Made by a program: the position numbers and the translations under genes. From NCBI GenBank assembly GCA_963733935.1, contig CAVTEQ010000008.1, positions 62,001-126,000 on the forward strand: a stretch of DNA of 64,000 nt, written 5' to 3'. The notes beneath the pieces are model-generated. The model made no database searches. It was not told where the DNA came from and saw only the letters and a program-made list of their open reading frames with translations. Numbering within the stretch: the stretch's first letter is position 1; each line of letters begins with the position of its first letter. The DNA is from JAHFUA01 sp963733935. Lineage in GTDB: Bacteria > Acidobacteriota > Terriglobia > Terriglobales > Acidobacteriaceae. Of the stretch, positions 28,140 through 36,148 are shown piece by piece.

Positions 28140-29303
28140 ATGACGGTGAGTCAGGGTAAGTGTGTTCTTATTAACGCACAGTTGTATGGCGCCGGCGGAG
28201 TAGAGACCCATCTGCTGAATCTTGCCCGACTGTTGGTAGAACGCGGCGCCGAAGTCACCGTCGCCGCCCGCATCGCCAATCCTGAGACTCCGCTGGTCCG
28301 GCTGCGGCGCGAGATCCCTATACGGTTGCTGACTACTCCGTTCGCGCACGATCCTCGCCGGCTTCGCTTATCCACTGCATGGGCCTGCGCGGTGTGGCAG
28401 TTCGGGTTGCGATCCGGCTGGTTCGATCTGTTGTACACCGTGGAGCTGAGCCGTTTCCCACGCTTTCTGCGACGCTTCGTGCGCCAGGAGGGCTACATGA
28501 TCGGAAACCGCATCGGCGAGCCCTTAGTCGGCTCGCAGCGGCTCGACCCAACCTGTGAGCCAATTCTCGACGGCTTTATCGTCGAATCCGAGTTGCAGGC
28601 CGCGCCTGTGCGGCGCACCTCGAACGGGTTGCGAGTGGCGGCGATCCCTCTCATGGCGTTTGTTGAAGATGCTCCGCCGCGCCAGGCGCGCGCGATTGAC
28701 TGTTTCCGTGTGGCCTTCCTCGGTCGCTACTCCCCGGCGAAAGGCATCTACCGTTTGCTGGAGATCTGGTCAAGACTTGCTGGCCGTCCCATACGGCTCG
28801 ACTTCTATGGACATGGCACCGAACGCGCGGGACTCGAACAGGAGATTCGCCGCCGCGGGTTGGAAGCCAGCGTGCACGTCAACGACGGCTGGTCCAACGG
28901 TCGGGAGCTGGCTGCCATCATGGCCGCCACTGATCTTGTCGTGCTGCCTTCGGAAACTGAAGGTCTGCCGCTGGTTCTGCTGGAGGCGATGGCTTATGGC
29001 GTGGCTTTCGTGGCCAGCGACGTGGGCGCCATCGCTTCGCTCGCGGAAACCAATCCTGATGTGCGCGTGGTCCCGCTCGATGATGCGGCCCTCGCGCAGG
29101 CAATCGTAGAGATGGAATCGGCGATCCGGGCTGGCTCCGTGGTGGGCCGTCGCTTGCAGGATTATCATCGCGCCCGCTATGGCCACCAGCGCGTTGCCGG
29201 TCTGTGGTCGCAGGCGCTGCTTGAGCCGGAGCAATTCTGGAGCGCGATAGGCAGCAAGGCCGAGCGTGCAGAATCCAAGACGCCCGAATGCCCGGCTGTT
29301 TAG
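28140..29303 (+). CDS. Glycosyltransferase family 4 protein
   Basis: ATG 28140 (MTVSQGKCVLIN) follows GGAG with good spacing. 387 residues. The N-terminal half has the loop GAGGVETHLLNLARLLVERG. The C-terminal half has VAFLGRYSPAKGIYRLLEIW, LDFYGHGTERAGLEQEI and EX7E in PSETEGLPLVLLEAMAYG (about 269-286). It is the last gene of the polysaccharide locus and ends 8 bases from a convergent exported protein. Donor and acceptor unknown. Confidence 0.9.
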   Translation: MTVSQGKCVLINAQLYGAGGVETHLLNLARLLVERGAEVTVAARIANPETPLVRLRREIPIRLLTTPFAHDPRRLRLSTAWACAVWQFGLRSGWFDLLYTVELSRFPRFLRRFVRQEGYMIGNRIGEPLVGSQRLDPTCEPILDGFIVESELQAAPVRRTSNGLRVAAIPLMAFVEDAPPRQARAIDCFRVAFLGRYSPAKGIYRLLEIWSRLAGRPIRLDFYGHGTERAGLEQEIRRRGLEASVHVNDGWSNGRELAAIMAATDLVVLPSETEGLPLVLLEAMAYGVAFVASDVGAIASLAETNPDVRVVPLDDAALAQAIVEMESAIRAGSVVGRRLQDYHRARYGHQRVAGLWSQALLEPEQFWSAIGSKAERAESKTPECPAV

Positions 29304-29311
29304 AGCCACCT

Positions 29312-30391
29312 CTACTCGACCCAATCCGCAATAAAGATGTTGGTCTCGTGCGGCTGCTTGCCGTTGCGGTTTGAGGCCCACACCAGCTTCTTGCCGTCGG
29401 AGCTGAACATGGGGAAGGCGTCGAAGTCGGGATGGAAGGTGATTCGTTCCTGCCCGCTGCCGTCCGCGTTGATGATGTAGAGGTCGAAATTGCGGCTGCC
29501 CGGCTCGGCCATGTTGGAAGCGAAGATGATGCGCTTGCCGTCCGGATGCCAGAAGGGCGCGAAATTGGCGGCGCCGTTGCGGGTGATCTGGCGCTTGTGG
29601 GAGCCGTCCGAGTCCATCGTCCAGATCTCAAAGTTCGCGGGCTCGATGACGCCCTGTTTCAGCAGATCTTTGTAGCGGGCAATTTCTTCCGGCGTGCGTG
29701 GATGATGCGCGCGATAGACGATCTTCTTACCGTCGGCGGAAAAGAACGGCCCGCCGTCATAGCCCAGCTCGGTCGTGAGCCGGCGCACGCCCGTGCCGTC
29801 GGCGTTCATGGTGTAGATGTCCAGATCGCCGTCGCGCATGGAGGTGAAGACGATCTTCTTCCCGTCGCGGCTGATGGTGGCCTCGGCATCATAGCCGGGA
29901 GTCGTGGTCAGCCGCTTCAGATCGCTGCCGTCCGCGCGCGCCGTGAAAATGTCGTAGCTGGCGTAGACGGGCCAGACGTATCCGTGAGAATAGTCAGGCT
30001 TGGGCGGACATTCCGCCGAGGCCAAGTGAGTCGAAGAATAAAGAATGCGATCACCCGCCGGAAAAAAGTATCCGCAGGTGGTGCGGCCTTTGCCATTGCT
30101 GACCAGGCGCGGCTTGGGCGGGCTGCCATCCGGTGTGCTGACCGGCATGATGTACATCTGATCGCAGGCCACGTCGCCGCCCGCGTGCTGGAAGATGAGC
30201 TGCTTGTCGTCGGCGGAGAAGTAGGCCTCGGCGTTCTGCCCGCCGAAGGTCAATTGCCGCACGTTGCGCAGGTGACGCTGCTCGTCCGGAAGCAGCAGGG
30301 AAGCGGTGTTCTCGTCAGCGCTTGGACGCGCAAGGAGCAGTCCGCCGGCGAGCGTCAGCAAGAGAAATGCGATTGCGACTCGGGTAGTCAT
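29312..30391 (-). CDS. Exported PD40/TolB-like beta-propeller protein
   Basis: ATG 30391 gives MTTRVAIAFLLLTLAGGLLLA, a signal peptide. The rest contains repeated WD40-like PD40 units: AEATISRDGKKIVFTSMRDGD, GGPFFSADGKKIVYRA, FAPFWHPDGKRIIFASN and AFPMFSSDGKKLVWASN. Each is followed by DIYTMNADGTG-type strands. That gives a six-bladed propeller like the TolB C-terminal domain but without TolB's N-terminal domain, so I do not call it TolB. Periplasmic or surface; function unknown. Directly downstream of the M28 peptidase across a repeat-filled gap. Confidence 0.85.
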   Translation of the reverse strand: MTTRVAIAFLLLTLAGGLLLARPSADENTASLLLPDEQRHLRNVRQLTFGGQNAEAYFSADDKQLIFQHAGGDVACDQMYIMPVSTPDGSPPKPRLVSNGKGRTTCGYFFPAGDRILYSSTHLASAECPPKPDYSHGYVWPVYASYDIFTARADGSDLKRLTTTPGYDAEATISRDGKKIVFTSMRDGDLDIYTMNADGTGVRRLTTELGYDGGPFFSADGKKIVYRAHHPRTPEEIARYKDLLKQGVIEPANFEIWTMDSDGSHKRQITRNGAANFAPFWHPDGKRIIFASNMAEPGSRNFDLYIINADGSGQERITFHPDFDAFPMFSSDGKKLVWASNRNGKQPHETNIFIADWVE

Positions 30392-30422
30392 CCTTACTCT
30401 CTCGTGCGTGATCACGTGTCAG

Positions 30423-30526
30423 GGCACGACTTTTTAGTCGTGCCGAAAGATCCCAACATTTTGTCATCCCGAGCGAAGCGCGACCAAGCGCCAGCGCGGG
30501 AGCGCGAGTCGAGGGACCCTGCGCTA
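30423..30526. repeat. REP hairpin followed by a TGTCATCC element
   Basis: A perfect 9-base stem GGCACGACT/AGTCGTGCC with a 4-base loop (30423-30444) is followed by TGTCATCCCGAGCGAAGCG (30462-30480). The tail GAGTCGAGGGACCCTGCG runs up to the stop codon of the peptidase gene. Related copies lie at 45695-45720 and, inverted, at 46969-47013. Confidence 0.75.
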
Positions 30527-32380
30527 TTTTCTCTGCTCCAGCGTCACCTGCGCCGTCACCGGCTTCCCATCGCGCAGCACCTTTACCTCGACCACGTCGC
30601 CAACTTTGCTGCGCCGCAAAGCGTCGGTGAAGTCGTACAGGTTCTTGATCGGCTTATCACGGAACTGGACCAGCACATCCCCGGCCTTCAGTCCGGCTTT
30701 GGCCGCGGGTGATCCGGGACGCACGTCGGCGAACTTGACGCCGTTCTCGGTCTCGCCGAAATCCGGGATCGAGCCGAAGTACGGACCGTAGCTGCGGACC
30801 TCGCCCTCTCCGGCGGCGCTCGGCGTCGGTTCCTCGACTTTCACGAACTGCGGGCGCTCGGGCGCGGTCGCCAAGCCGGCCGCAACGTCCGCTATCAGAT
30901 CGAGCAAACGGGCGGCAGCGGCGGGATCGACCTTCTCCCAGGTGTCGCTGGGCTTGTGATAATCCGCGTGCAGCCCGGAGAAGAAGAACAGCGACGGAAT
31001 GCTCTTCACCACGAACGACGTGTGGTCGCTCGCCGAATAGCCTCCGGCGGAATACGCCAGTTTAAAATCGTATTTGGCCGCGACCTTCTCCAGCAGCGGT
31101 TTGAATGTGGTCCCGGTGCCCACGCCGCCGACGTAAACCTTGTTGTCGCGAATGCGGCCGATCATGTCCATGTTGATCATGGCGACGGCCTCGCCCAGCG
31201 GACGCGTCGGCTCTTTCACCCAATCGGCCGAGCCGAGCAGGCCCAGCTCTTCACCGGCGAAGCTCATGAACAGGATGCCGCGCTGCATGCGCTCGCCGCG
31301 CTGCGCGAAAATACGCGCCAGCTCCAGCACTCCGGCAGTGCCCGAGGCGTTGTCGTCGGCGCCAGGATGGATCTTGCCAATCTCCGACGGCGCCAGCGAA
31401 CTGGCGTCTCCGTAGCCCAGGTGATCGTAGTGCGCTCCGATGATGATGTATTCGTTCGTCTTGCCCGGAAGGTAGGCGAGCACATTGTTAACGGTGGCAT
31501 GCAGCGTCTCGATGTCCACGTCCATCGCGACGCGCAGCGAATCCGGCAACGCGAACGACCGCGGCTTCAGGTCGCTGTCGATCTGCTTCTGCACGGTTGC
31601 CAGCGACTTGCCGGCTTCCTTGAACCAGCTCTCGACCACCGCATTCTTCACCTGCACCATGGGGATGCCGACATCGCGCGGCCCCGCCAGGCTTCCGAAC
31701 TTCAGCAGCAGGTCTTCCTCGTTCGCTCCCAGCTTGCCGTTCACCAGGATGACGGCCCGGGCGCCGTGATTGCGCGCGTTGATGGCCTTGGCGATCAGGT
31801 GCGAGTGCTGCGTGCGTCCGGGATGGCCTGACTTCTCCTCGAACTTGTCAGGCTCGTAGCGCAGCACCACCACGATCTTGTCCTTCACGTCGAGGCGGGC
31901 ATAGTCGTCGTAGCCGAACTCGTCGGCCGTCGCGCCGTATCCGGCGAAGACCACCGGCCCGCTCACCGATCCCACGGAAGAGAAGCTCAGCGGGACGTAG
32001 TCTTCACCCAGCTTAAGTTTCTTGTCGACGCTTCCGACGCGGACGATCAGGTCGTTCTTGCCTTTCAGCTTCGCTCCGGTGGTGACGGTGAACGGCTGAT
32101 CAAACGAGTGATTGCCCGCCGGCTCCAGGCGGAGATCCTTGAATTGCTGCTCGATGTAGTGCTGGGCGCGGTCAATGCCCTTGGTTCCGGCGCCACGGCC
32201 TTCCATATCGGGCGCGGCGAGAATTTTGATGTCGTTGAGGTAGCGCTGCGGGCTGGCGGCCGGGGTATCGGCCCAGCTGGAAACGCTGAACAGTACCGCT
32301 GTGACCAAGAACCGCAGCAGATTGGGAATACGGTGTGGACCGCGAGTCTGCTTGTGCGGGGGAGAATAGGGGCTTCGCAT
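30524..32380 (-). CDS. Exported M28 family aminopeptidase with PA and PDZ domains
   Basis: 618 residues with an N-terminal export signal (LLRFLVTAVLFSVSSWAD). A PA insertion lies around 140-260, and the di-zinc peptidase domain around 300-510. Metal and catalytic residues are visible: GAHYDHLG (H317, D319), HPGADDNASG (D342) and FAGEELGLLG (catalytic E377, ligand E378). SDHTSF supplies the last His. Residues 520-618 form a PDZ domain (PGSPAAKAGLKAGDVLVQF). Members remove N-terminal residues from peptides outside the cytoplasm. Its stop codon CTA/TAG sits at the end of a dispersed repeat. Confidence 0.93.
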   Translation of the reverse strand: MRSPYSPPHKQTRGPHRIPNLLRFLVTAVLFSVSSWADTPAASPQRYLNDIKILAAPDMEGRGAGTKGIDRAQHYIEQQFKDLRLEPAGNHSFDQPFTVTTGAKLKGKNDLIVRVGSVDKKLKLGEDYVPLSFSSVGSVSGPVVFAGYGATADEFGYDDYARLDVKDKIVVVLRYEPDKFEEKSGHPGRTQHSHLIAKAINARNHGARAVILVNGKLGANEEDLLLKFGSLAGPRDVGIPMVQVKNAVVESWFKEAGKSLATVQKQIDSDLKPRSFALPDSLRVAMDVDIETLHATVNNVLAYLPGKTNEYIIIGAHYDHLGYGDASSLAPSEIGKIHPGADDNASGTAGVLELARIFAQRGERMQRGILFMSFAGEELGLLGSADWVKEPTRPLGEAVAMINMDMIGRIRDNKVYVGGVGTGTTFKPLLEKVAAKYDFKLAYSAGGYSASDHTSFVVKSIPSLFFFSGLHADYHKPSDTWEKVDPAAAARLLDLIADVAAGLATAPERPQFVKVEEPTPSAAGEGEVRSYGPYFGSIPDFGETENGVKFADVRPGSPAAKAGLKAGDVLVQFRDKPIKNLYDFTDALRRSKVGDVVEVKVLRDGKPVTAQVTLEQRK

Positions 32381-32510
32381 CGTGGGCGCGTCTATCCTAG
32401 CGAAATGGGCCCAGTTTGGGTACTTTGATGATCTGGGTCGTGACTGTCAAGATAAGCTACGCTATGCTCTTTTGGTACCCTCCGCATAAGCGCGCGTCGG
32501 GACGCTAGTG

Positions 32511-32987
32511 ATGACCTGGTTTTCTTTGGTGGGCGACCTCGCCAGCATTGCCGGTTTGATTGTGAGCGCTTGCGCGCTCTACTATGCCAAATCAGCGAGA
32601 CAGGCAGCCCGGGATGCCAGAACGGCGGTGCGAAAAGCAAATGCCAGCGAGACTCTTAGTAGAATAGGCGATACGGCGAATTTGCTGCAGGCGTGTGTCG
32701 AAAACGACCTGAGGCAGGAAGCGGTACTCAGAGCCCGGGACTTGGTATCGGATGTCAGTCGCTACAAGCTTCGCTATGACCGTTTTCTGGATTCCGGCAG
32801 CAAGGCAAGGCTCGATGAAGCGCGGGGGCAGATTAGCGTGATTTCCCGGTTTCTCGCTGCGCGGGGTGTACCCGCCACGCCGGGCGACAAGAGTCGACTT
32901 CTCAAAATCTGTCACGAGGACGTCGTTACAGTGCTTAATGAAGAGTCAGCTAAGATCGTTGCCGCTATCGAGAGGGAAGAAGAATAA
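32511..32987 (+). CDS. Hypothetical membrane-anchored coiled-coil protein (first gene of an unknown pair)
   Basis: ATG 32511 (GTG 32508 is possible) gives 158 residues. One N-terminal membrane helix (LVGDLASIAGLIVSACALYYA) is followed by a basic Ala/Arg-rich helix (KSARQAARDARTAVRKA), then a helical cytoplasmic domain to the end (NLLQACVENDLRQEAVLRARD, IVAAIEREEE). I recognise no catalytic motif. Base composition is clearly lower in GC than the flanking genes. It overlaps the next gene by one base (TAATG), so the two are translationally coupled and probably work together. The function is unknown; membrane-tethered sensor or effector partner is only a guess. Confidence 0.7.
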   Translation: MTWFSLVGDLASIAGLIVSACALYYAKSARQAARDARTAVRKANASETLSRIGDTANLLQACVENDLRQEAVLRARDLVSDVSRYKLRYDRFLDSGSKARLDEARGQISVISRFLAARGVPATPGDKSRLLKICHEDVVTVLNEESAKIVAAIEREEE

Positions 32988-33337
32988 TGCCAAACTACGA
33001 ACCGGTGATAGATAAGCTGCTCGAGAAGAGCGACGCAGGCACGTTGCCCTGGAAACCCACGTTCCAAGAGGACACATTCTTACTCGCCCTGGAAGGCGAG
33101 GTTACTTTTGAGGTCAGTAGGCTTGAAGACGGGGGATTTGAGTTCACGATGAAAGACAAGGACGGCAAGAAAATCATTGATATGACCTCTCACAAACGCG
33201 ATCACTACCATCAGGATTATGTGGAGGACGACCGGTACTTCGACAAGGTTAAGCGGCTATTTGAATCTGCACGCGTTACCGGACTAGAAGTGAACAAGAA
33301 GCTAGATGTGGCCGAATCTCTCCTTGACAGGTTTTGA
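32987..33337 (+). CDS. Hypothetical soluble protein (second gene of an unknown pair)
   Basis: 116 residues, acidic and soluble. The first half alternates strands (FLLALEGEVTFEVSRLEDGG, FEFTMKDKDGKKIID) like a small beta sheet. The second half is helical (YFDKVKRLFESARVTGLEV, then NKKLDVAESLL). No signal peptide, metal site or DNA-binding motif is visible. It starts on the stop of the preceding membrane protein (TAATG). The pair is low-GC, has no partner gene on either side and sits between an M28 peptidase and an EcsC gene, which suggests a transferred two-gene unit. Function unknown. Confidence 0.7.
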   Translation: MPNYEPVIDKLLEKSDAGTLPWKPTFQEDTFLLALEGEVTFEVSRLEDGGFEFTMKDKDGKKIIDMTSHKRDHYHQDYVEDDRYFDKVKRLFESARVTGLEVNKKLDVAESLLDRF

Positions 33338-33433
33338 AAAGGTCCGAAGATTGCTCCCTTGGTGAGGACTCACGAGCCGTCGATGCGGGGCGAAGAAAAA
33401 GCACTAAATTACGCTGCAGTACAATAGAACTCA

Positions 33434-34117
33434 ATGTCCTCTCCGCCTCGTTCCTGGCTCGCGCGTCGCATCGAAAACGCTCTGCGGGACGGATTCGCGC
33501 GCGCGTACGAGACGATGCGCGTCGATCCTGACCGCTATCTTTTCCATCTGCGCACCGCCCACGAGTTGCCCATCGCCACTTTCCGGGGCATGGCCACGCT
33601 GCCCATCGAGACGGTGGACGAAGTTGCCGACCAGACCATCCGCGCCGGCATGAAGCTGGCCGCGGCCGAAGGCGCGGGACTGGGGCTGGGCGGGCTCATC
33701 ACCATCGTGCCCGACCTCAGCATTCTGGCGGTGATTACGTTTCGCACGCTGCAGAAGCTCAGCCTGCTCTACGGATTCGAGTTCAACACCGACGAGGAAG
33801 TCGCCGAGCTGTGGATGGCCGCCGCCAGCGCCGCCGGCGTGGACATCGGCAGGGAAGTGCTGGAAAAGGAAGTCGTGGAGCGCTTCGTGCCGCGCGTGAT
33901 CCGCGCCATCGCCGTCCAGGCCAGCGGCGAGATCGTGGAGAAGTGGACGGGACGGCTCATCCCGCTGGTGAGTTCGGCCATCGGCGCCGGGCTCAACTAT
34001 TACTTCGTCCGCGCCTGGGGCGAGCGCGCCAAACAACATTTCCGCGAGAAGCACCTGCGGCTGCGGGAGCAGTTACTGCTGGAGGCGTCGCATCCGCCGA
34101 TTCTGCCCGGCGAATAA
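33434..34117 (+). CDS. EcsC family protein
   Basis: 227 residues matching the EcsC pattern: FRGMATLPIETVDEVADQTIR, GLGGLITIVPDLSILAVITFR (hydrophobic), YGFEFNTDEEVAELWM and LIPLVSSAIGAGLNYYFVRAWG near the C-terminus. EcsC proteins are named from a Bacillus operon with an ABC transporter. Biochemical function is not known. An ABC ATPase gene lies convergently 20 bases downstream, but the strand arrangement argues against an ecsABC-type operon. Confidence 0.82.
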   Translation: MSSPPRSWLARRIENALRDGFARAYETMRVDPDRYLFHLRTAHELPIATFRGMATLPIETVDEVADQTIRAGMKLAAAEGAGLGLGGLITIVPDLSILAVITFRTLQKLSLLYGFEFNTDEEVAELWMAAASAAGVDIGREVLEKEVVERFVPRVIRAIAVQASGEIVEKWTGRLIPLVSSAIGAGLNYYFVRAWGERAKQHFREKHLRLREQLLLEASHPPILPGE

Positions 34118-34137
34118 AGCAGCCGAAATCCCAGAGA

Positions 34138-34918
34138 TCATCGCAAGTGAAAATAACCGTCATCGCGAGTGATGGTGATGGGCACATCGAACAGGCGGGT
34201 AAGCTGCTCGGGGGTGAGAACGCTCTCCTTGGGGCCGTCGGCAAGGATGCGGCCTTCGCGCAGCAGGATCACGCGTTCGATTTCGGGAATAATGTCCGGC
34301 AGGTGATGCGTCACCAGCAGGATGCCGACTCCCTCCCGCGCCAGTTGCCGCATGGTTTCCCGCAATTGGCGCTGGGCGGCGATGTCGAGCGAGTTACTGG
34401 GTTCGTCGAAGAGCAGCGTCTTGGGGGCGTGCACCAGGGCGCGCGCGATGAGGATGCGCTTGGCTTCTCCTGAGGACATCTCCGCCACTGGCCGCGCCGC
34501 GAGGTGCGCCGCTCCTAGCCGCGCCAGGATCGAATCGGTGCGCTCAACCAGCTCCTGCGAAACCTGGTGGTGCGAGAAAATCCGCGTGCTGCTGAAAAAT
34601 CCCGAGAGCACCACGTCGCGCCCGGTGGCATCGCCGGTGCAAGAGGCCAGCAGGTCGGGGGAGACGATCCCCAGCAGCATGCGCAGGTCGAAAATGTTCC
34701 AGCTCTCGCGGCCGTAGATTGAGATCGCCGAGCCTTCACGTGCCGTGGGGTAACATTCGCGCGTGATGGTCTTGATGAGCGTCGATTTGCCGCTGCCGTT
34801 CGGGCCGAGAATGCAGACGTGCTCGCCTGCGTCGATGCGCATGGAGACGGCTCGCGAGCGCTTCCCGGCCGCCGCGGAGCACCGTGACATTGTCCAGCGA
34901 GATTAAGGGTGGGTTGAT
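34138..34918 (-). pseudogene. ABC transporter ATP-binding protein, frameshifted near its N-terminus
   Basis: PPLISLDNVTVLRGGR is read in one frame. The protein continues one base later as RSRAVSMRIDAGEHVCILGPNGSGKST, with Walker A, signature MSSGEAKRILIARAL, Walker B TLLFDEP and an H-loop (LLVTHHLPD). Removing one base of CCC 34864-34866 rejoins them to about 259 residues. No ATG, GTG or TTG lies at the expected start. A strong GGAGGA (34927-34932) stands 8 bases before ATC 34918-34916, so the start is ATC, or the base is wrong. It resembles stand-alone YlmA/ModF-type ATPases; no permease is adjacent. Confidence 0.78.
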
Positions 34919-34960
34919 GCTAAATCTCCTCCGGAGAAAATATAACGCACAGACGAAATA

Positions 34961-34993
34961 CCCCACCCTTGGCAAAACCGGCCAAGGGTGGGG
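34961..34993. repeat. Hairpin repeat CCCCACCCTTGGC
   Basis: A perfect 13-base stem (CCCCACCCTTGGC at 34961-34973, complement at 34981-34993) with a 7-base loop. It lies just upstream of the ABC ATPase gene and is followed by no T-run. It looks like a dispersed REP-type element rather than a terminator. Confidence 0.65.
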
Positions 34994-35013
34994 CACCCGC
35001 GGTGATTTTTCGC

Positions 35014-35050
35014 CAATCACCCGATGACCCGATCACCCAATCACCCGATG
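35014..35050. repeat. Short tandem repeat, ATCACCCGATG units
   Basis: Four degenerate 9-11 base units of the type ATCACCCGATG / ACCCGATC / ACCCAATC follow one another. The array is too short and irregular for CRISPR. It precedes the DHH gene and contributes nothing recognisable to coding. Confidence 0.6.
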
Positions 35051-35161
35051 CTCTATCGATGCTCTATTGACTTTCCTCCCCTACAATGTCATTTCTATCT
35101 ACTTTTCCCTTCGCCCGCCGCGGTGGGCGGCAGACAGGGAGAAAAGGGAAAGAGGTCCTGT

Positions 35162-36132
35162 TTGCGGGTCCGGGTGTTCTTCCACGATAAGTGTTTCGAC
35201 GGGGCAGCGAGCGCGTCGCTGTTTGCGCGCTTTTATCGCGAGCGCATTCGCGACGACGCCGAGTTCGTCTTCAGCGGGCTGGTGCATCGCGCCGGCAGCC
35301 TGTTCGACGAATCCAAGTTCGATGGCGACGAGAACGCCATCGTCGACTTCAAGTACTCCACCTCGCCGCGCATTACCTGGTGGTTCGACCACCACCAGAG
35401 CGCCTTCCTCACTCCCGGCGACGCCGCGCATTTCGAGCAGCAGCAGTCGAACACCAAGTTCTACGATCCCGACTTCAAGAGCTGCACCAAGTTCCTGGCG
35501 ACGGTGACCGAGCAGCGCTTCGGCTTTCATCCCGCGCCGGCGGCTGAGCTGATCGAGTGGGCGGACATCATCGACGGGGCACTGTTTCCCGACGCGCGCA
35601 GCGCGGTGGAGATGCGCGAGCCCGCCATGCGGCTGACCATGATCATCGAAGCTTCGCAGGACCCCACCTTCATGCCCCGGCTGGTGCCGCTGCTTGCGTA
35701 CATCCATTGGCCGCGGTGCTGGAGGAGCCGTTCGTGGCGCCGCTGCTGGAGCCGCTGCTCGCCCGCCACCAGCGCTCGATTGAGATTGTGCGCCAGCGCG
35801 CCGATTCCCGCGACGGCACCGTGTTCTACGACCTCTCCGATCAGGAGCTCGAAGGCTACAACAAGTTCATCCCTTACTATCTGCACCCGGAGTGCATCTA
35901 CAGCGTGGGCCTGAGCAAGAGCAGCTTCCGCAGCAAGGTGTCGGTGGGCTCCAATCCCTGGACCGACGCCACGAACCTGGTGAATCTGGCCGAGATCTGC
36001 GAGCGCTATGGCGGCGGCGGCCACGCGCGGGTGGGCGCGATTTCCTTTCCTCCCGATAAATTGGAAGCAGCGCGCAGTGCGTCGCAGGAGATCGTCGCCG
36101 AACTGCGGGCGAGCGTGAAGAGCCCGGTCTGA
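35162..36132 (+). pseudogene. DHH family phosphoesterase, frameshifted
   Basis: TTG 35162 after AGAGG starts LRVRVFFHDKCFDGAASASLF, the first metal motif of the DHH family. ITWWFDHHQSAF is the DHH motif and EWADIIDGALFP the third acidic site. The frame breaks after MPRLVPLLAYI. The protein resumes as AAVLEEPFVAPLLEPLLARH and ends in a DHHA1-like tail (ERYGGGGHARVGAISF). Unlike the other lesions here, one base is missing (in CC 35704-35705). Restored length is about 323 residues. DHH enzymes of this type hydrolyse oligonucleotides, cyclic dinucleotides or pAp; the exact substrate is open. Confidence 0.82.
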
Positions 36133-36148
36133 ATCCGTTGTTGGTCTG

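Noticed and set aside
35014..35050. Possible CRISPR-like array
   Set aside because: Units are 9-11 bases with no spacers of regular length; a simple degenerate tandem repeat.
35066..35088. TTGACT followed by TACAAT as a promoter for the DHH gene
   Set aside because: The spacer is only 9 bases, too short for sigma70.
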